From Planctomycetaceae bacterium UBA6172 (GTDB lineage: Bacteria; Planctomycetota; Planctomycetia; Pirellulales; Pirellulaceae): 64,000 nt of DNA. Shown piece after piece: positions 1 through 9,779 of this stretch (the stretch's first letter is position 1; every line of letters starts with the position of its first letter). The DNA is taken from positions 1 to 64,000 of the forward strand of contig DITY01000060.1 in assembly GCA_002422955.1 (NCBI GenBank). Direction: 5' to 3'. The position numbers were made by a program, and so were the translations under genes. The notes under the pieces were generated by a model. The model did not search any database and had not been told where the DNA came from. It was given only the letters and a program-made list of their open reading frames with translations.

Positions 1-2695
1 CCGCTGGCGGCTGCGCGCCAACCCGCAACTCGACTTCGCCCCCTGGCTTGGAGAACTTGATGGCGTTATTCACCAAGTTGATCAAGACCTGACGGATGCG
101 GGTCGGGTCCAAGATCGCGAACTCGGGCAAGCTCCCGACGGGCTTGATCCGCAGTGTGATCCGTCCCTCAGCCGCGCGGACCGACAGCAGCGACTCGACT
201 TCCAAGATCGCTTGCCAAGGGGACAACCGGATCGGTTCCAGTTCCAATTGGCCGGCTTCCACCTTGGCGAGGTCGAGGATGTTGTCGAGGATGCTGAGCA
301 GATGGGCGCCGTTGCGGCGGATCGCCTGGACGGCCACGGAGGCCGCGGCGGGGGCTAATCGCGGGTCGAGCAACATGTCGGCATAGCCGAGCACGGCTGA
401 CAGGGGCGTCCGTACTTCGTGGCTCATGTTGGCCAAAAACTCGCTCTTGGCGTGACTAGCGGCTTCCGCTTGCTCCTTCGCCGCTCGCAACGCCGCCTCG
501 CCCGCCTTGGCCTCCGAGATATCAATGATCACCCCGTCCCAACTCGTCAAGCCATCGGGTTGCCGATGGGGGGCGACCCGCATGTGCAGCCAGCGGATCG
601 AACCGTCCTGATAAAGAATCCGGTACTCATGATCGAACGGCTCCAGGTTTCGGAACGCGGTCGCCCTCGCGGCAGCTATTCGGGCGGCGTCCTCGGGCGA
701 AATACGATCGTCGAGGCCGAGTGGGTTTCGGAGCATATCCGCGGCCGAAATCCCCACGACTTTCTCGAAGCCGGCACTGAGGTAGGTGAAGCGGAAACTA
801 TTGTCTGGCTTCTGAATGCAGCGAAAGATCGCGCCGCTGGGCAGATTGTCACCGAGTTGGCGGAGCATCAGTTCCTGCTCGGCCAGTTTTTGCTTGGCCA
901 GCTCCTGCGACGTCATATCGACGGCCACGCCGTGCCACAGGGTCGAGCCATCTTCCTGAGGTAGCGGTGAGCAGTGATCTTGAATCCAGCGGGTTTCGCC
1001 CCCCGGAAGGTGAAACCGAATCAGGACCTCGAACGGAGTTCCCGACCGCATCGAAGCCTCGCGTTTCCGGCGATGCTCCACCGCGTCGTCCGGGTTCGCA
1101 AAGCGGATCAGTTTCTGGAAGTCGGTGGTCACTTCGTCGCTGGGAACTCCGATCAGCGATTCGATGCCGGGGCTGATCCAGACGATGCGAAGCGGATCTT
1201 GAGCCGATTCGATCGCTTGGTAGACCACCGCGCCGCGGAGGTTATTGGCTACCTGTTCCAGCCGGATCGAGACCTCGCGCGCGACCTTCTCCGCACGTTT
1301 GCGCGAAGTGATGTCGGTGGTCACCCCGAGCAGGCCGACGAGCGTCCCATCATCGTGGTGGAAAGGGAGTTTGCGGACGATTTCGTCATGCGGACCGTCG
1401 ATACACGGGGTCGTTTGCTCCTTCTCGATGGCCTGACCCGAATTCAGGACCTCGCGGTCGTAAGCCTGATGGCTTTCGGCGACCTCGGCCGGGAAAAAGT
1501 CGAAGTCGGTTTTGCCGACGACTTCCTCCGGCGTCATGCCCAAGAGGTCGGCGAAGACCCGATTTACCCGTACGTAGCGGCTGTCCAGATCTTTCAAGAA
1601 AACGGCGATCGGGATTTGATCGAGCAGGTTATGCAGCAGCGAATCCTGTTCTCGGAGCCTCCTCGCGGCCCACCGCCGCCCCAGATTCTGACCGATTTGC
1701 TTCCCGAGCGAACTGAGCATCCGCGGCAGCTCGGCTTCGATCCGGTTCGGATCGCGACTGAGCAGGGTGACGACGCCCAGCAACCGATCGAAGTCTTGCA
1801 CCGGAAAACCGATCGCCGAATGCAGCGAACAGCGTTTGACAAGTTCGAAGCGGACACAGGTAGGGTCCACGGAGGCGTCCTGCAACGCCACCGGTCGCAT
1901 TTGTTCCTGAACCTGACCGGGCAGCCCCAAGCCTTGGCTCAGAACGAGTCCGCGCGAGGCCTCAACGAACGCCGCGCCCGACTCGTTGGCCGACCAGGAA
2001 GATGCGTGCAGGCTAAGCGAGCCCGTCGCGTGATCGGCGGACCAATACTCCGCCACGTCACAGCCGAGCCCGCTGCCGATGATTCCGAGCAAGCGTCCGA
2101 TCTCCAGGGGCATTTTGCTCTGCTCGGACAAAACGGCCATGATTTCGTTTTGGACCCTCAGCCGCGCTTGCGCCCGCTGTAAGCGGCGCTTTTCGGTGAG
2201 CAGCGAGATCTGAGATAAGACCGCCTCCGCCAACTCATGAAGCGTTTCGATCTCCTGCGAATTCCAGTCCCGTGGCACGCCATCGATGACGCAAAATGCC
2301 CCCAGGGTCGCGCCATCGGGGGTGGTCAACGGCATCCCGAGATAGGACACCACGCCCAGGTCCGCAACGGCACCGTTGCCCGAAACGAGCGGATCCTGAC
2401 GCGCATCCGCAATGACCAGCGGTTGCCCCCGACTGACGACGAGTTTGCAAAATGAGTGGCTGAGTGGGGTTTCCCTCAGCGTCGCCCAAGGTTCACTCAA
2501 CCCGATGCTGCTCTTGAAGAATTGGCGATCGTGATCCACCAACGAAACCAGCGCCACGGGGGTGCGGAGCAACTTCGCCGCGAGACGGGTCAGTCGATCG
2601 AATCGTGGGTCGGGGGGGCTGTCCAACAGTTCCGTCGACGTCAGGGCCAGCAGTCGCGCGGGGTCCTGCACGACGTCATCGCTAGGGTTGATCAT
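1..2695 (-). CDS. Multi-sensor histidine kinase (GAF-GAF-PAS-PAS-PAS-HisKA-HATPase), C-terminus cut by window edge
   Basis: Reading leftwards from an ATG at 2695, 898 codons stay open to the edge. Residues about 15-160 form a GAF domain and a second GAF-like region lies at about 195-340. Three PAS/PAC units follow (about 365-480, 490-620, 630-745). The H-box reads ANMSHEVRTPLSAVLGY with phospho-acceptor His759. An N-box (DPTRIRQVLINLVNNAIKF) starts near residue 865, so the ATPase domain is only begun. No transmembrane segment is visible, so it is probably a cytoplasmic sensor of small ligands, redox state or light. It is divergent from the NtrC-type regulator at 2981, its probable partner (inference from adjacency). 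A receiver domain may follow beyond the edge, as in many hybrid kinases. This gene has no stop codon in the window. Confidence 0.9.
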   Translation of the reverse strand, partial: MINPSDDVVQDPARLLALTSTELLDSPPDPRFDRLTRLAAKLLRTPVALVSLVDHDRQFFKSSIGLSEPWATLRETPLSHSFCKLVVSRGQPLVIADARQDPLVSGNGAVADLGVVSYLGMPLTTPDGATLGAFCVIDGVPRDWNSQEIETLHELAEAVLSQISLLTEKRRLQRAQARLRVQNEIMAVLSEQSKMPLEIGRLLGIIGSGLGCDVAEYWSADHATGSLSLHASSWSANESGAAFVEASRGLVLSQGLGLPGQVQEQMRPVALQDASVDPTCVRFELVKRCSLHSAIGFPVQDFDRLLGVVTLLSRDPNRIEAELPRMLSSLGKQIGQNLGRRWAARRLREQDSLLHNLLDQIPIAVFLKDLDSRYVRVNRVFADLLGMTPEEVVGKTDFDFFPAEVAESHQAYDREVLNSGQAIEKEQTTPCIDGPHDEIVRKLPFHHDDGTLVGLLGVTTDITSRKRAEKVAREVSIRLEQVANNLRGAVVYQAIESAQDPLRIVWISPGIESLIGVPSDEVTTDFQKLIRFANPDDAVEHRRKREASMRSGTPFEVLIRFHLPGGETRWIQDHCSPLPQEDGSTLWHGVAVDMTSQELAKQKLAEQELMLRQLGDNLPSGAIFRCIQKPDNSFRFTYLSAGFEKVVGISAADMLRNPLGLDDRISPEDAARIAAARATAFRNLEPFDHEYRILYQDGSIRWLHMRVAPHRQPDGLTSWDGVIIDISEAKAGEAALRAAKEQAEAASHAKSEFLANMSHEVRTPLSAVLGYADMLLDPRLAPAAASVAVQAIRRNGAHLLSILDNILDLAKVEAGQLELEPIRLSPWQAILEVESLLSVRAAEGRITLRIKPVGSLPEFAILDPTRIRQVLINLVNNAIKFSKPGGEVELRVGAQPPA

Positions 2696-2980
2696 CGACG
2701 CAGAATCCAGGCGGTAAGAGCGGCTAGCCGACGAGAGCGACGATCAAAGGCACAGCGCCGGCACAATCAACAAGAGAATCCAGTGGTTCTTTATAGGCTT
2801 CGTGGGTGGGGATTCAAACACCCCGCAAGAGCGACCCGACGACCCCCGCGGTCCGATCTCAAGTACACTTTGGGGTCGGTCGGAGTATAATCTGGCCCAA
2901 ACGATCCAACGAGCGGCGCCCGACGCTGTCGCGCACCTCGCGTGATCCAAACTGGGTTTCAGGGGAGATCTCGCGCCACC

Positions 2981-4372
2981 ATGAGCAAAACACTTTCTCC
3001 TGGCGTGCTCGTCGCGGATGATGATCCCCAGTTCCTGCGACTCGTCGAGCATCATCTGCGTTCCTGGGCACATCGTGTCGAGACGGTGGCGGATAAGGGG
3101 CAACTGCTTCGCAAGCTGGCGGAGCAGCGTCCGGGATTGCTGTTGCTCGACGTTCGGTTTGGCGAACACGACGGGGTCGAAATTCTCCGCCAAGTGCTCG
3201 CCGAGTGCCCCGATCTCAAAGTCGTGATGCTCACCGCATTCGGCTCCATCGATAACGCGACGACGGCCATCAAACTGGGAGCGGTCGACTATTTGACGAA
3301 GCCCGTCGATGTGAACCGCCTGCGTAGCGTCGTGGCTGATGCTCTAGAACCCTCGAGCCCGCCCGTCGCTGTGGCTCGCGGGGCGACGCCGCCCGCCGCG
3401 CCCTTGCCCCGCCCGCTCTTGGGTGAGAGCGACGCGATCAACCGCCTGCGCGACCTGGTCGCGAAAATCGCGGCCACCGATTCGACCGCCCTGATCTTGG
3501 GCGAGAGCGGAACGGGCAAGGAACTGGTGGCCCGCGCGCTGCACGAACAGAGCTCACGCCGGAGCGGGCCGTTCGTCGCGCTCAATGTCGCTGCCTTGCC
3601 GCGCGAGCTCGTCGAAAGCACCTTGTTCGGCCACGCCAAAGGCGCCTTCACCGGGGCCGACCAGATGCAGCGGGGGTGCTGCGAGGCGGCTGATCATGGG
3701 ACGTTGTTTCTCGATGAAATCGGCGAAATGGAGATCGGGCTGCAGGCCAAGTTGCTCCGCTTCCTACAGGAACGCTCGTTTCAACGGATTGGCCAAACCA
3801 CCCCCGTTTCCGTGGACGTCCGAATTGTCGCCGCGACCAATCGCAACCCGCTCGAGCAGGTGCGCAAGGGCGAACTTCGGGAAGATCTCTATTACCGTCT
3901 GAACGTCCTGCCGATCGTTGTGCCGCCGCTGCGCGAACGCCGAGACGACATCCCGTTGCTGGCGAAGCATTTCCTCGCCAGATTCGGTGCGCGGTCGGGC
4001 CGCGAATCCCTCCGCTTTCTCCCCGCCGCGGAGGCTGAGTTGTGCCACCATGACTGGCCGGGAAACGTCCGTGAGCTCGAAAACTTCGTCGAGCGGCTCG
4101 CGGTTCTCTGCCCCGGCCCGACGATCGGACCTGATGAAATCCGTTCCCAATTTCAAGACCTCCCGGTTAGCAAATCTTCGCCGCCGGCAAGGCCCAGTCC
4201 GAGCGTCGGTCCCGAGTCGCGGTTGACCGAAATGGAACGGATCGAAAAGGACGCGATCATGCAGGCGCTGGCCTTGGCGCAAGGCAATGTGCGGATGGCC
4301 GCGAAAAGCATCGGTCTCGGGCAGGCCACGGTCTACCGCAAGATCAAGAAGTACGGCATCGAGACCCGCTAA
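2981..4372 (+). CDS. Sigma-54-dependent response regulator, NtrC family
   Basis: 463-residue activator. A receiver domain (residues 1-120) has the acidic pocket DDD at 13-15, phospho-acceptor Asp57 in LLLLDVRFG and the Lys of YLTKPVD. The AAA+ domain follows with Walker A GESGTGKE (about 174-181), the sigma-54 contact loop GAFTGA (about 221-226) and Walker B GTLFLDEIGEM. A Fis-type helix-turn-helix ends the protein (NVRMAAKSIGLGQATVYRKI). It should remodel sigma-54 RNA polymerase when phosphorylated. I chose the ATG at 2981, preceded by AGGGGAG, over an upstream in-frame GTG at 2942, because the receiver fold begins a few residues later. It is divergent from the multi-sensor kinase. Its targets are not evident here. 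Confidence 0.93.
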   Translation: MSKTLSPGVLVADDDPQFLRLVEHHLRSWAHRVETVADKGQLLRKLAEQRPGLLLLDVRFGEHDGVEILRQVLAECPDLKVVMLTAFGSIDNATTAIKLGAVDYLTKPVDVNRLRSVVADALEPSSPPVAVARGATPPAAPLPRPLLGESDAINRLRDLVAKIAATDSTALILGESGTGKELVARALHEQSSRRSGPFVALNVAALPRELVESTLFGHAKGAFTGADQMQRGCCEAADHGTLFLDEIGEMEIGLQAKLLRFLQERSFQRIGQTTPVSVDVRIVAATNRNPLEQVRKGELREDLYYRLNVLPIVVPPLRERRDDIPLLAKHFLARFGARSGRESLRFLPAAEAELCHHDWPGNVRELENFVERLAVLCPGPTIGPDEIRSQFQDLPVSKSSPPARPSPSVGPESRLTEMERIEKDAIMQALALAQGNVRMAAKSIGLGQATVYRKIKKYGIETR

Positions 4373-4729
4373 GCCGGAACGGCTGACTCACGAGCTGCTA
4401 CCTGAACCCGCAAGCATCGCAGTCGCCAAGACCTGCTTCGCGGCCAACACCCTCGACGAGTACGCTCGCCTGATCGGATGGCTATGTCCAACTCGTCCGC
4501 GGCGGCTGACCGAAGAGACCGCGGCTTCCTTTCCGAGAGGCAGACGCAAACGCTGATGAGGTGGCCACGGAAAGGTTGTCTGGGGTCGGTTGGCGACGCC
4601 CGGTAGGTAGCAGTTGGCCGCATCCGCCCCGCCGCGCCGTGTGGTCGGCATCGTCCACAGCTAGAATCGACGGGGCAACGAACGGAACGGAAAGCTGGGG
4701 CAAGACTCGCTTGGAGAAGGGTGACTTTG
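4373..4729. other. Intergenic stretch without a recognised gene
   Basis: 357 bases between the response regulator and the nitrilase-like gene. A small inverted repeat (AGCCG-GAA-CGGCT, 4372-4384) overlaps the regulator's stop and is too short to call a terminator with confidence. Open frames here are short and resemble no family I know. GGAGAAGG at 4712-4719 is the ribosome-binding site of the next gene. Confidence 0.5.
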
Positions 4730-6139
4730 ATGAACGGGCTAACTCGGATTACGTCGTTGGGAGACTTGTTCGGCAGGCCGCGTCTCGCCGGGCTCGGGTT
4801 CTGGTCCTGGGCTTTCTGGGCATTCATAACTCCGGCGCTGTTGGTCGGGTTGGATCAAACCGCTGCCAGCGACGGCCAGACCCCGCCGGCGGGTTGGACG
4901 ACGGATTCCCCCCGCGAGGAACTGCGCCCCGCATTCGCCTACCGCGAGCATGGCGGTTGGCTCGATTCGCCCCTTTGGGAAGTTCGCGCCGATGCCCGCG
5001 AAGGGCTGATCGGCTGGTGGGAGACGGTCCTGCCAATCGAGGGTGGCCGAGCTTATCGGTTCGAAGTGCTGCGGCGGTGCGAGGGTGTGGCGAATTCGAG
5101 ACAGGCCTGTTATGCCCGCATCTTCTGGCAAGATGAGAGCGGCGGTACGGTGCTGCGGGATCAGCCGACCGTTGCCAGCTACATGCCTGGGACGGTGCCT
5201 CAGGCGCTACCCGATTACCCACCGGACGGTGACACGAAGGATGGCTGGACCCGGTTGGCGGATGACTACATCGCGCCGCAAGCAGCGCGGCGGGCCGTGG
5301 TGCAACTGGTCTTCCGCTGGGCCCCTTCGGCGTCGGTTCAGTGGAGCGGGTTGAAGTTCGAACCCGTCGCGGAGAAATCCCGTCGGGTCGTCCGATTGGC
5401 CACCGTTCACAAGGTCCCCAGCGAAGGGGAGACGTCGCGCGACAAATGCGAACTGTTCGCGCCACTGATCGCGCGAGCCGCGTCCCAGAACGCAGACTTG
5501 ATCGTGCTCCCCGAGACGCTCACCGCACTCCGCGGCAAGTGGGACTATCAGGCGGCTGCCGAACCGATCCCCGGACCGTCAACGGACTACTTCGGAGCCT
5601 TGGCAAAGCAGCACGACTTGTACATCGTCGCTGGACTGGTGGAACGGGACGGTCACCTGCTCTACAACGTCGCGGTTCTGATCGGCCCCGAGGGCCAGGT
5701 GGTGGGAAAGTATCGAAAGGTCTGCTTACCGCGCGGCGAACATGATCAGGGGATCCAGCCCGGCCACGAATATCCCGTTTTTCAGACGCGGTTTGGCAAG
5801 GTTGGGATGATGGTCTGCTATGACGGCTTTTTCCCCGAGCCGGCGAGGGAGTTGGCGAAGAACGGCGCGGAAGTGATCGCCTTTCCGGTGGCCGGTTGCA
5901 ACCCGCTGTTGGCGTCGGCCCGGGCCTGTGAAAACCACTTGTACGTCGTCAGCAGCAGCTACACCCCGGTGGGGTCGAACTGGATGGTCTCCGCCATCTT
6001 TAGCCACGACGGGACGATCTTGGCTCAGGCCAAGGAGTGGGGCGACATCGCGGTCGCGGAAGTCGACTTGGCCCAACCGCTCTACTGGTCGAGCATGGGT
6101 GACTTCCGGGGAGAAATGCATCGTGCCCGCCCGGAATGA
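4730..6139 (+). CDS. Carbon-nitrogen hydrolase (nitrilase superfamily) with N-terminal anchor and beta-rich domain
   Basis: 469 residues. A hydrophobic segment at about 24-41 (signal or membrane anchor) is followed by a domain at about 50-215 that looks like a beta-sandwich accessory module. The C-terminal half is a nitrilase/amidase fold with the Glu-Lys-Cys triad: Glu262 in LPETLTAL, Lys330 in KYRKVCLP and Cys363 in MVCYDGFF. It should hydrolyse a C-N bond (amide, nitrile or N-carbamoyl group) outside the cytoplasm; the substrate is unknown. GGAGAAGG sits 10 bases before the ATG at 4730, which I prefer to an in-frame GTG at 4721 that would crowd it. The family core is usually 260-320 residues, so the extra N-terminal 200 residues are notable. 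Confidence 0.85.
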   Translation: MNGLTRITSLGDLFGRPRLAGLGFWSWAFWAFITPALLVGLDQTAASDGQTPPAGWTTDSPREELRPAFAYREHGGWLDSPLWEVRADAREGLIGWWETVLPIEGGRAYRFEVLRRCEGVANSRQACYARIFWQDESGGTVLRDQPTVASYMPGTVPQALPDYPPDGDTKDGWTRLADDYIAPQAARRAVVQLVFRWAPSASVQWSGLKFEPVAEKSRRVVRLATVHKVPSEGETSRDKCELFAPLIARAASQNADLIVLPETLTALRGKWDYQAAAEPIPGPSTDYFGALAKQHDLYIVAGLVERDGHLLYNVAVLIGPEGQVVGKYRKVCLPRGEHDQGIQPGHEYPVFQTRFGKVGMMVCYDGFFPEPARELAKNGAEVIAFPVAGCNPLLASARACENHLYVVSSSYTPVGSNWMVSAIFSHDGTILAQAKEWGDIAVAEVDLAQPLYWSSMGDFRGEMHRARPE

Positions 6140-6359
6140 AAACTGATCGTCGAAGCCTGCTCACGGACGCCCCCGTTCTTGCTGGCCATCAGGTCGAGCC
6201 TCGCAGCGATCATGAATCAGCGATGTCGTGCAGCCTCAACGACAGGCGGTTGCCGGTTGCCGGTTGTCGGTTGAATAAGTTGCCAACGGACGTCGTGATT
6301 TGGCACGCGACCCACGGCCCTTGGCACCCTTTGGACGCTATGGATGATATGCTCAGCCG

Positions 6360-6875
6360 ATGAAGATTTGGATTGACGCCGACGCGGCGCCTCGCGAAGT
6401 GAAAGAACTCGTGTTTCGCTCATCAAAGCGACTCGGTATCGAAGTAACCTTGGTCGCCAATCAATCGATTTGGCTGCCGCCCGGCGGTCGCCTGATCAAC
6501 GCGGTTACGGTGCGGGACGGCGCGAATGTCGCCGACCAGTACATTGTCGATCACGCCGCCGTCGGGGACGTTGCGATCACAGCCGACATCCCGCTTGCCG
6601 CGCAGCTGGTGGCGAAACAGGTTTTTGTCCTGGATCCACGCGGTGAGGTCTACGATGATCGCAACATCGGTTCACGCCTGGGGGCTCGCGATCTGTTGGA
6701 TGCCGCGCGGGGCGCGGGGATGCCCATTTCAGGGCCCCGACCCTATGGCCAACGCGAGCGGATCGAGTTTGCCTCCGCTCTCGATCGGATTCTGACCCGC
6801 GCCATCAAGTTGCGGGATCAGGCTCTCAAGCTGGCAGAGCCGAAGCTGACGTCGCCCGACGAATCGACACGTTAG
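6360..6875 (+). CDS. YaiI/YqxD family protein (UPF0178, DUF188)
   Basis: 171 residues, the full length of the family. It opens with MKIWIDADAAPREVKEL, and further on has DGANVADQYIVDHA and DVAITADIPLAAQLV, the acidic signatures of this PIN-like small-protein family. The family's biochemical role is not established; a nuclease-like fold has been suggested, so I assign none. The stop codon overlaps the stop of the convergent DUF481 gene by four bases. A short direct repeat of CGGTTG units lies upstream at about 6244-6273. Confidence 0.88.
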   Translation: MKIWIDADAAPREVKELVFRSSKRLGIEVTLVANQSIWLPPGGRLINAVTVRDGANVADQYIVDHAAVGDVAITADIPLAAQLVAKQVFVLDPRGEVYDDRNIGSRLGARDLLDAARGAGMPISGPRPYGQRERIEFASALDRILTRAIKLRDQALKLAEPKLTSPDESTR

Positions 6876-7825
6876 AACTTGTAGAGCAATAACGCCGAAT
6901 AATTCAGGTCGTTGGGGACCGAATCCCCTGGCTGACTGTCGTGGCGATGCAACGCGCCGAACTTGAGTGACAGGCTGGGCGATTCGCTGAGCAAGTGCTC
7001 CCAAGACAAATCGGTAATCGTGCGAAAATTGGAGACGTCATCCAACGCCGGGTAGTAGTCCAGCTTGGCGACCAGCTTATTGCGGGCATTGACTTGATGT
7101 TCATAGGACGCGCCCAGCAGCGCTTCAGGCGTCCAGTGGTCGTCGATCCCGCCGAACTCGCGCGAGCCCCCCACTCCCATCTTCGTCGACAGCAACAAGC
7201 CATCGGCATCGATCCAGTTGTAGCCTAAACCGCTGTTGATGAAGTACCGCAAGTCGAAGGCTCGCAATTCGTCGTACTCCAGTCCTTGTTTGACAAACCA
7301 GTTCCAGGACGAGTTCCCCAGGCTGCGTTCGAAATCGGTATAGAGCAGCACGTTGTTTTGCGACGTCACACCGGCGCTGTGCGTGCGGTTCTGCAGGAGA
7401 CGCAAATCGAACATGTTGATGTCCGTCTTGCGTTTGAACCGGGCTCCGGTCTGTAGAGTCAGCGATTCGGTGTTGCCGGTCGCGCCATTCAGCCCCAATT
7501 CGGCGCTATTGTCCCAGCCATCCCGGGGGAACCAGGACCACGACTCCGGCACAATCAGCCGGGGCGCTCGCGGCGTCACCACTGGCGGGGCGCCCGGAGC
7601 CGGGGCGTCTTGCGGCGACGGAAGCTGCTCCCGAGCCAAAGTCCCTGGGTCTACCCAGCCCTCCTCGGCCGGCGATGGCTGAGCGGGATCCAAAGGGGGA
7701 TCAGCGGGCGGCAGCAAGTTCAGATAAGGCTCCTCGTCAACGAAGTCCTGACCCAACGCGTCGGCAGCGAACGCGAACCCGAAGGTTAGGAACGACGCGA
7801 GCGCAAGCTCACCAAGACGACTCAT
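6872..7825 (-). CDS. DUF481 (YdiY-like) outer-membrane beta-barrel protein
   Basis: 317 residues. A signal peptide (about 1-25, LASFLTFGFAFAADALGQ) is followed by a Pro-rich stretch to about residue 105. Then comes a barrel with alternating strands: the DNSAELGLNGATGNTESL opening typical of DUF481, many WDF/YxW strands and a terminal YSALLLYKF. The final aromatic residue matches the C-terminal signal of outer-membrane barrels. The protein is probably an outer-membrane channel or salt-inducible surface protein, as for YdiY; the function is inferred from family only. It is convergent with and overlaps the YaiI-like gene by four bases. Confidence 0.85.
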   Translation of the reverse strand: MSRLGELALASFLTFGFAFAADALGQDFVDEEPYLNLLPPADPPLDPAQPSPAEEGWVDPGTLAREQLPSPQDAPAPGAPPVVTPRAPRLIVPESWSWFPRDGWDNSAELGLNGATGNTESLTLQTGARFKRKTDINMFDLRLLQNRTHSAGVTSQNNVLLYTDFERSLGNSSWNWFVKQGLEYDELRAFDLRYFINSGLGYNWIDADGLLLSTKMGVGGSREFGGIDDHWTPEALLGASYEHQVNARNKLVAKLDYYPALDDVSNFRTITDLSWEHLLSESPSLSLKFGALHRHDSQPGDSVPNDLNYSALLLYKF

Positions 7826-8170
7826 CGCGGAACCTCAGCAGCGGTTGGATACCCAGCGGCCCTTCTACGAAAGTCGATCGTCCCGCATCAAGGGCGGCCG
7901 CTACCGAAACGTTACCCGTCGCCCTCGCGCCGCCCGCCGGTCTTGAACTCCACCGGCTCGCCAGCCCCAAGGTCGGGATACGGCGTCGGGATGCAGGGTT
8001 GCACGGGCCCACCGGCTTATCTCCTACTGGCTTACTGGCCTCTCCGCTGGCCTCGCGTTACGATCGAATGTTGTCTGGGCGGTGAACCCATCGCTTTTGC
8101 CGTGGTGGTAGTGTGAATGTTCCCTGCCACGCGTCTCATCCATCCAGCTCCCGCTCATCAAGGTTTCATC
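7826..8170. other. Intergenic region between DUF481 and DUF1080 genes
   Basis: 345 bases between two divergent genes, so both promoters must lie here. I see no confident -35/-10 pair and no operator-like palindrome. An in-frame ATG at 8117 could extend the DUF1080 protein by 18 residues, but that would bury its signal peptide. Confidence 0.45.
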
Positions 8171-8962
8171 ATGCATTTACGGCTCGCGTCCGCGTTGCTC
8201 CTGAGTTGGATCGCCTGTGGTATCGGAGCGTCGGCCGCTGGCGCCGCGGAGCCGACCGACAAGTGGGTACCGCTGTTCAATGGCAAGGATCTGGAGGGCT
8301 GGACGCCCAAGATTCGCGGCTACGCCGTGGGGGAGAATTTCGGCAACACGTTCCGTGTGCAAGATGGCCTGCTCAAGGTTTCGTACGATCAATATGACCA
8401 GTTTGATGAACGTTTCGGCCACCTGTTCTACAAGACGCCGCATTCCCACTATCGTTTTCGTGTCGAGTACCGCTTTGTCGGCGAACAATGTCCTGGCGGG
8501 CCGGGTTGGGCGATTCGCAATAGCGGTGTCATGATCCATGGAGAAGACCCCGCGGGCATGGCTATCGGCCAAGACTTCCCCGCATCGATCGAAGTGCAAC
8601 TGCTGGGCGGCAACGGCCGTGACGCGCGGACGACCTCGAACCTGTGCACGCCCGGGACGAACGTCGTCATGGACAATCAGCTGATCACACGGCACTGCAC
8701 CAGTTCCACCTCGAAGACCTATCACGGCGACCAGTGGGTGACGGCCGAGATCGAGGTCCACGGCGGCAAGGTGATCCGTCACATTTTGGAAGGGGAGACG
8801 GTCCTGGAGTACAGCGAACCGCAGTACGACGAAGCGGACGCCCATGCAAAGGAACTCGCCGCCAAGCATGGCAAACTGCTCACGTCCGGAACGATCTCAC
8901 TGCAGTCCGAAAGCCACCCGATCGAGTTCCGCAAAGTGGAAATCATGGTGTTGGCGGAATAG
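8171..8962 (+). CDS. DUF1080 family secreted protein (3-keto-disaccharide hydrolase-like)
   Basis: 263 residues. The signal peptide is MHLRLASALLLSWIACGIG, with cleavage near Ala-Ala-Gly-Ala-Ala. The mature part begins WVPLFNGKDLEGW, the hallmark opening of DUF1080, and continues with the family's concanavalin-like beta-sandwich (GDQWVTAEIEVHGGKVIRH). The family includes 3-keto-glycoside hydrolases and is strongly expanded in planctomycetes, so extracytoplasmic carbohydrate breakdown is likely. I start at the ATG at 8171 because it opens directly into the signal peptide. The gene stands alone. Confidence 0.88.
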   Translation: MHLRLASALLLSWIACGIGASAAGAAEPTDKWVPLFNGKDLEGWTPKIRGYAVGENFGNTFRVQDGLLKVSYDQYDQFDERFGHLFYKTPHSHYRFRVEYRFVGEQCPGGPGWAIRNSGVMIHGEDPAGMAIGQDFPASIEVQLLGGNGRDARTTSNLCTPGTNVVMDNQLITRHCTSSTSKTYHGDQWVTAEIEVHGGKVIRHILEGETVLEYSEPQYDEADAHAKELAAKHGKLLTSGTISLQSESHPIEFRKVEIMVLAE

Positions 8963-9596
8963 CGATCCCCAACTTCCTGCGGCCAACACCTTCGCCGCCC
9001 CAGTTGGGAGCCTGCCGGCCACGAGCCCTGCGACCACCAGCCACACGGAAGGCGCATTTCGACGCAACGTTCTGGTTGTCCGTCCGTAGCGAGTTGTGTC
9101 TCAACGCCAAAAGTCTGAGCTGGGAGTGTGGCTCGGTCAGGTTTGTGGTGACGACGTCGCGGTCAACGCGGACTTAGGCCATTCGGACGCGCGATCGGCA
9201 AGCTTGGGAGAGACCTTGGCTGCGGCGATCAATGCACGGAGTCTTCGTTTTGCGAAGGTCGGCATGGGCATTCGCCCGGCGTGCGGCAATACCGGGGCAT
9301 CGAGAACACGCTTCCCGGCTGTCGGGAAGCACGAACCTTGGGGATCACGAGTCCAGCTCGCGATACCGCGTGTCCTGGTCCGCCACTTGCGATTGGCTCG
9401 AACGTTTCACAATCGGCGGACGGACAGGGGGCAATGGTCAGGCGAGCATCGCATGCCCGCTGATCAAGCATCGCTCGGATGGTTCCCGGCGCCGTCGCTA
9501 CCAGTCGCTGTGACCTAACTGCCGGGGCGAAACGTATCAGCCGGATTCACCATTTCCCACTTGCCAGGGGCGGCAGCCTTAAGCGGTCGGGAAACG
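8963..9596. other. Long non-coding stretch
   Basis: About 630 bases between the DUF1080 gene and the tRNA terminator. No open frame here has family-like content on either strand. The only structure I see is the hairpin at 9310-9330. It could be decayed DNA or an unrecognised RNA gene; I cannot tell. Confidence 0.5.
9310..9330. repeat. Perfect 8-bp inverted repeat (hairpin)
   Basis: GCTTCCCG, five-base loop, CGGGAAGC. No T-run follows on either strand, so it is not a standard intrinsic terminator. It sits in the middle of the long non-coding stretch. Confidence 0.5.
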
Positions 9597-9634
9597 AAAA
9601 AACCCCGCAAAACACTCGGTTTAGCAGGGTTTTT
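9597..9634. terminator. Intrinsic terminator behind tRNA-Asp, bidirectional shape
   Basis: An A-rich left arm (AAAAAACCCCGC) pairs with GCAGGGTTTTT on the right with one mismatch. An inner AAAC/GTTT stem closes a five-base loop. T-runs form on both strands. On the minus strand it lies six bases after the 3' end of the tRNA, so it should end that transcript. Confidence 0.8.
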
Positions 9635-9639
9635 CGTAG

Positions 9640-9713
<74 letters not shown>

Positions 9714-9751
9714 TTTGATGACGAACCGGTTAAGGCCCATCGGGAGGTCAT

Positions 9752-9779
9752 AGTATAAAAAGCTAAAACGGTTCGGCAA
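9752..9779 (-). promoter_or_regulatory. Sigma-70-type promoter of tRNA-Asp
   Basis: On the minus strand, TTGCCG (9779-9774), a 16-base spacer, then TATACT (9757-9752). Transcription would start near 9745, about 30 bases before the tRNA. Confidence 0.6.

Noticed and set aside
974..2182. 402-codon frame on the plus strand
   Set aside because: It lies wholly inside the histidine kinase gene on the other strand, which has full GAF, PAS and HisKA motifs; its own sequence matches no family.
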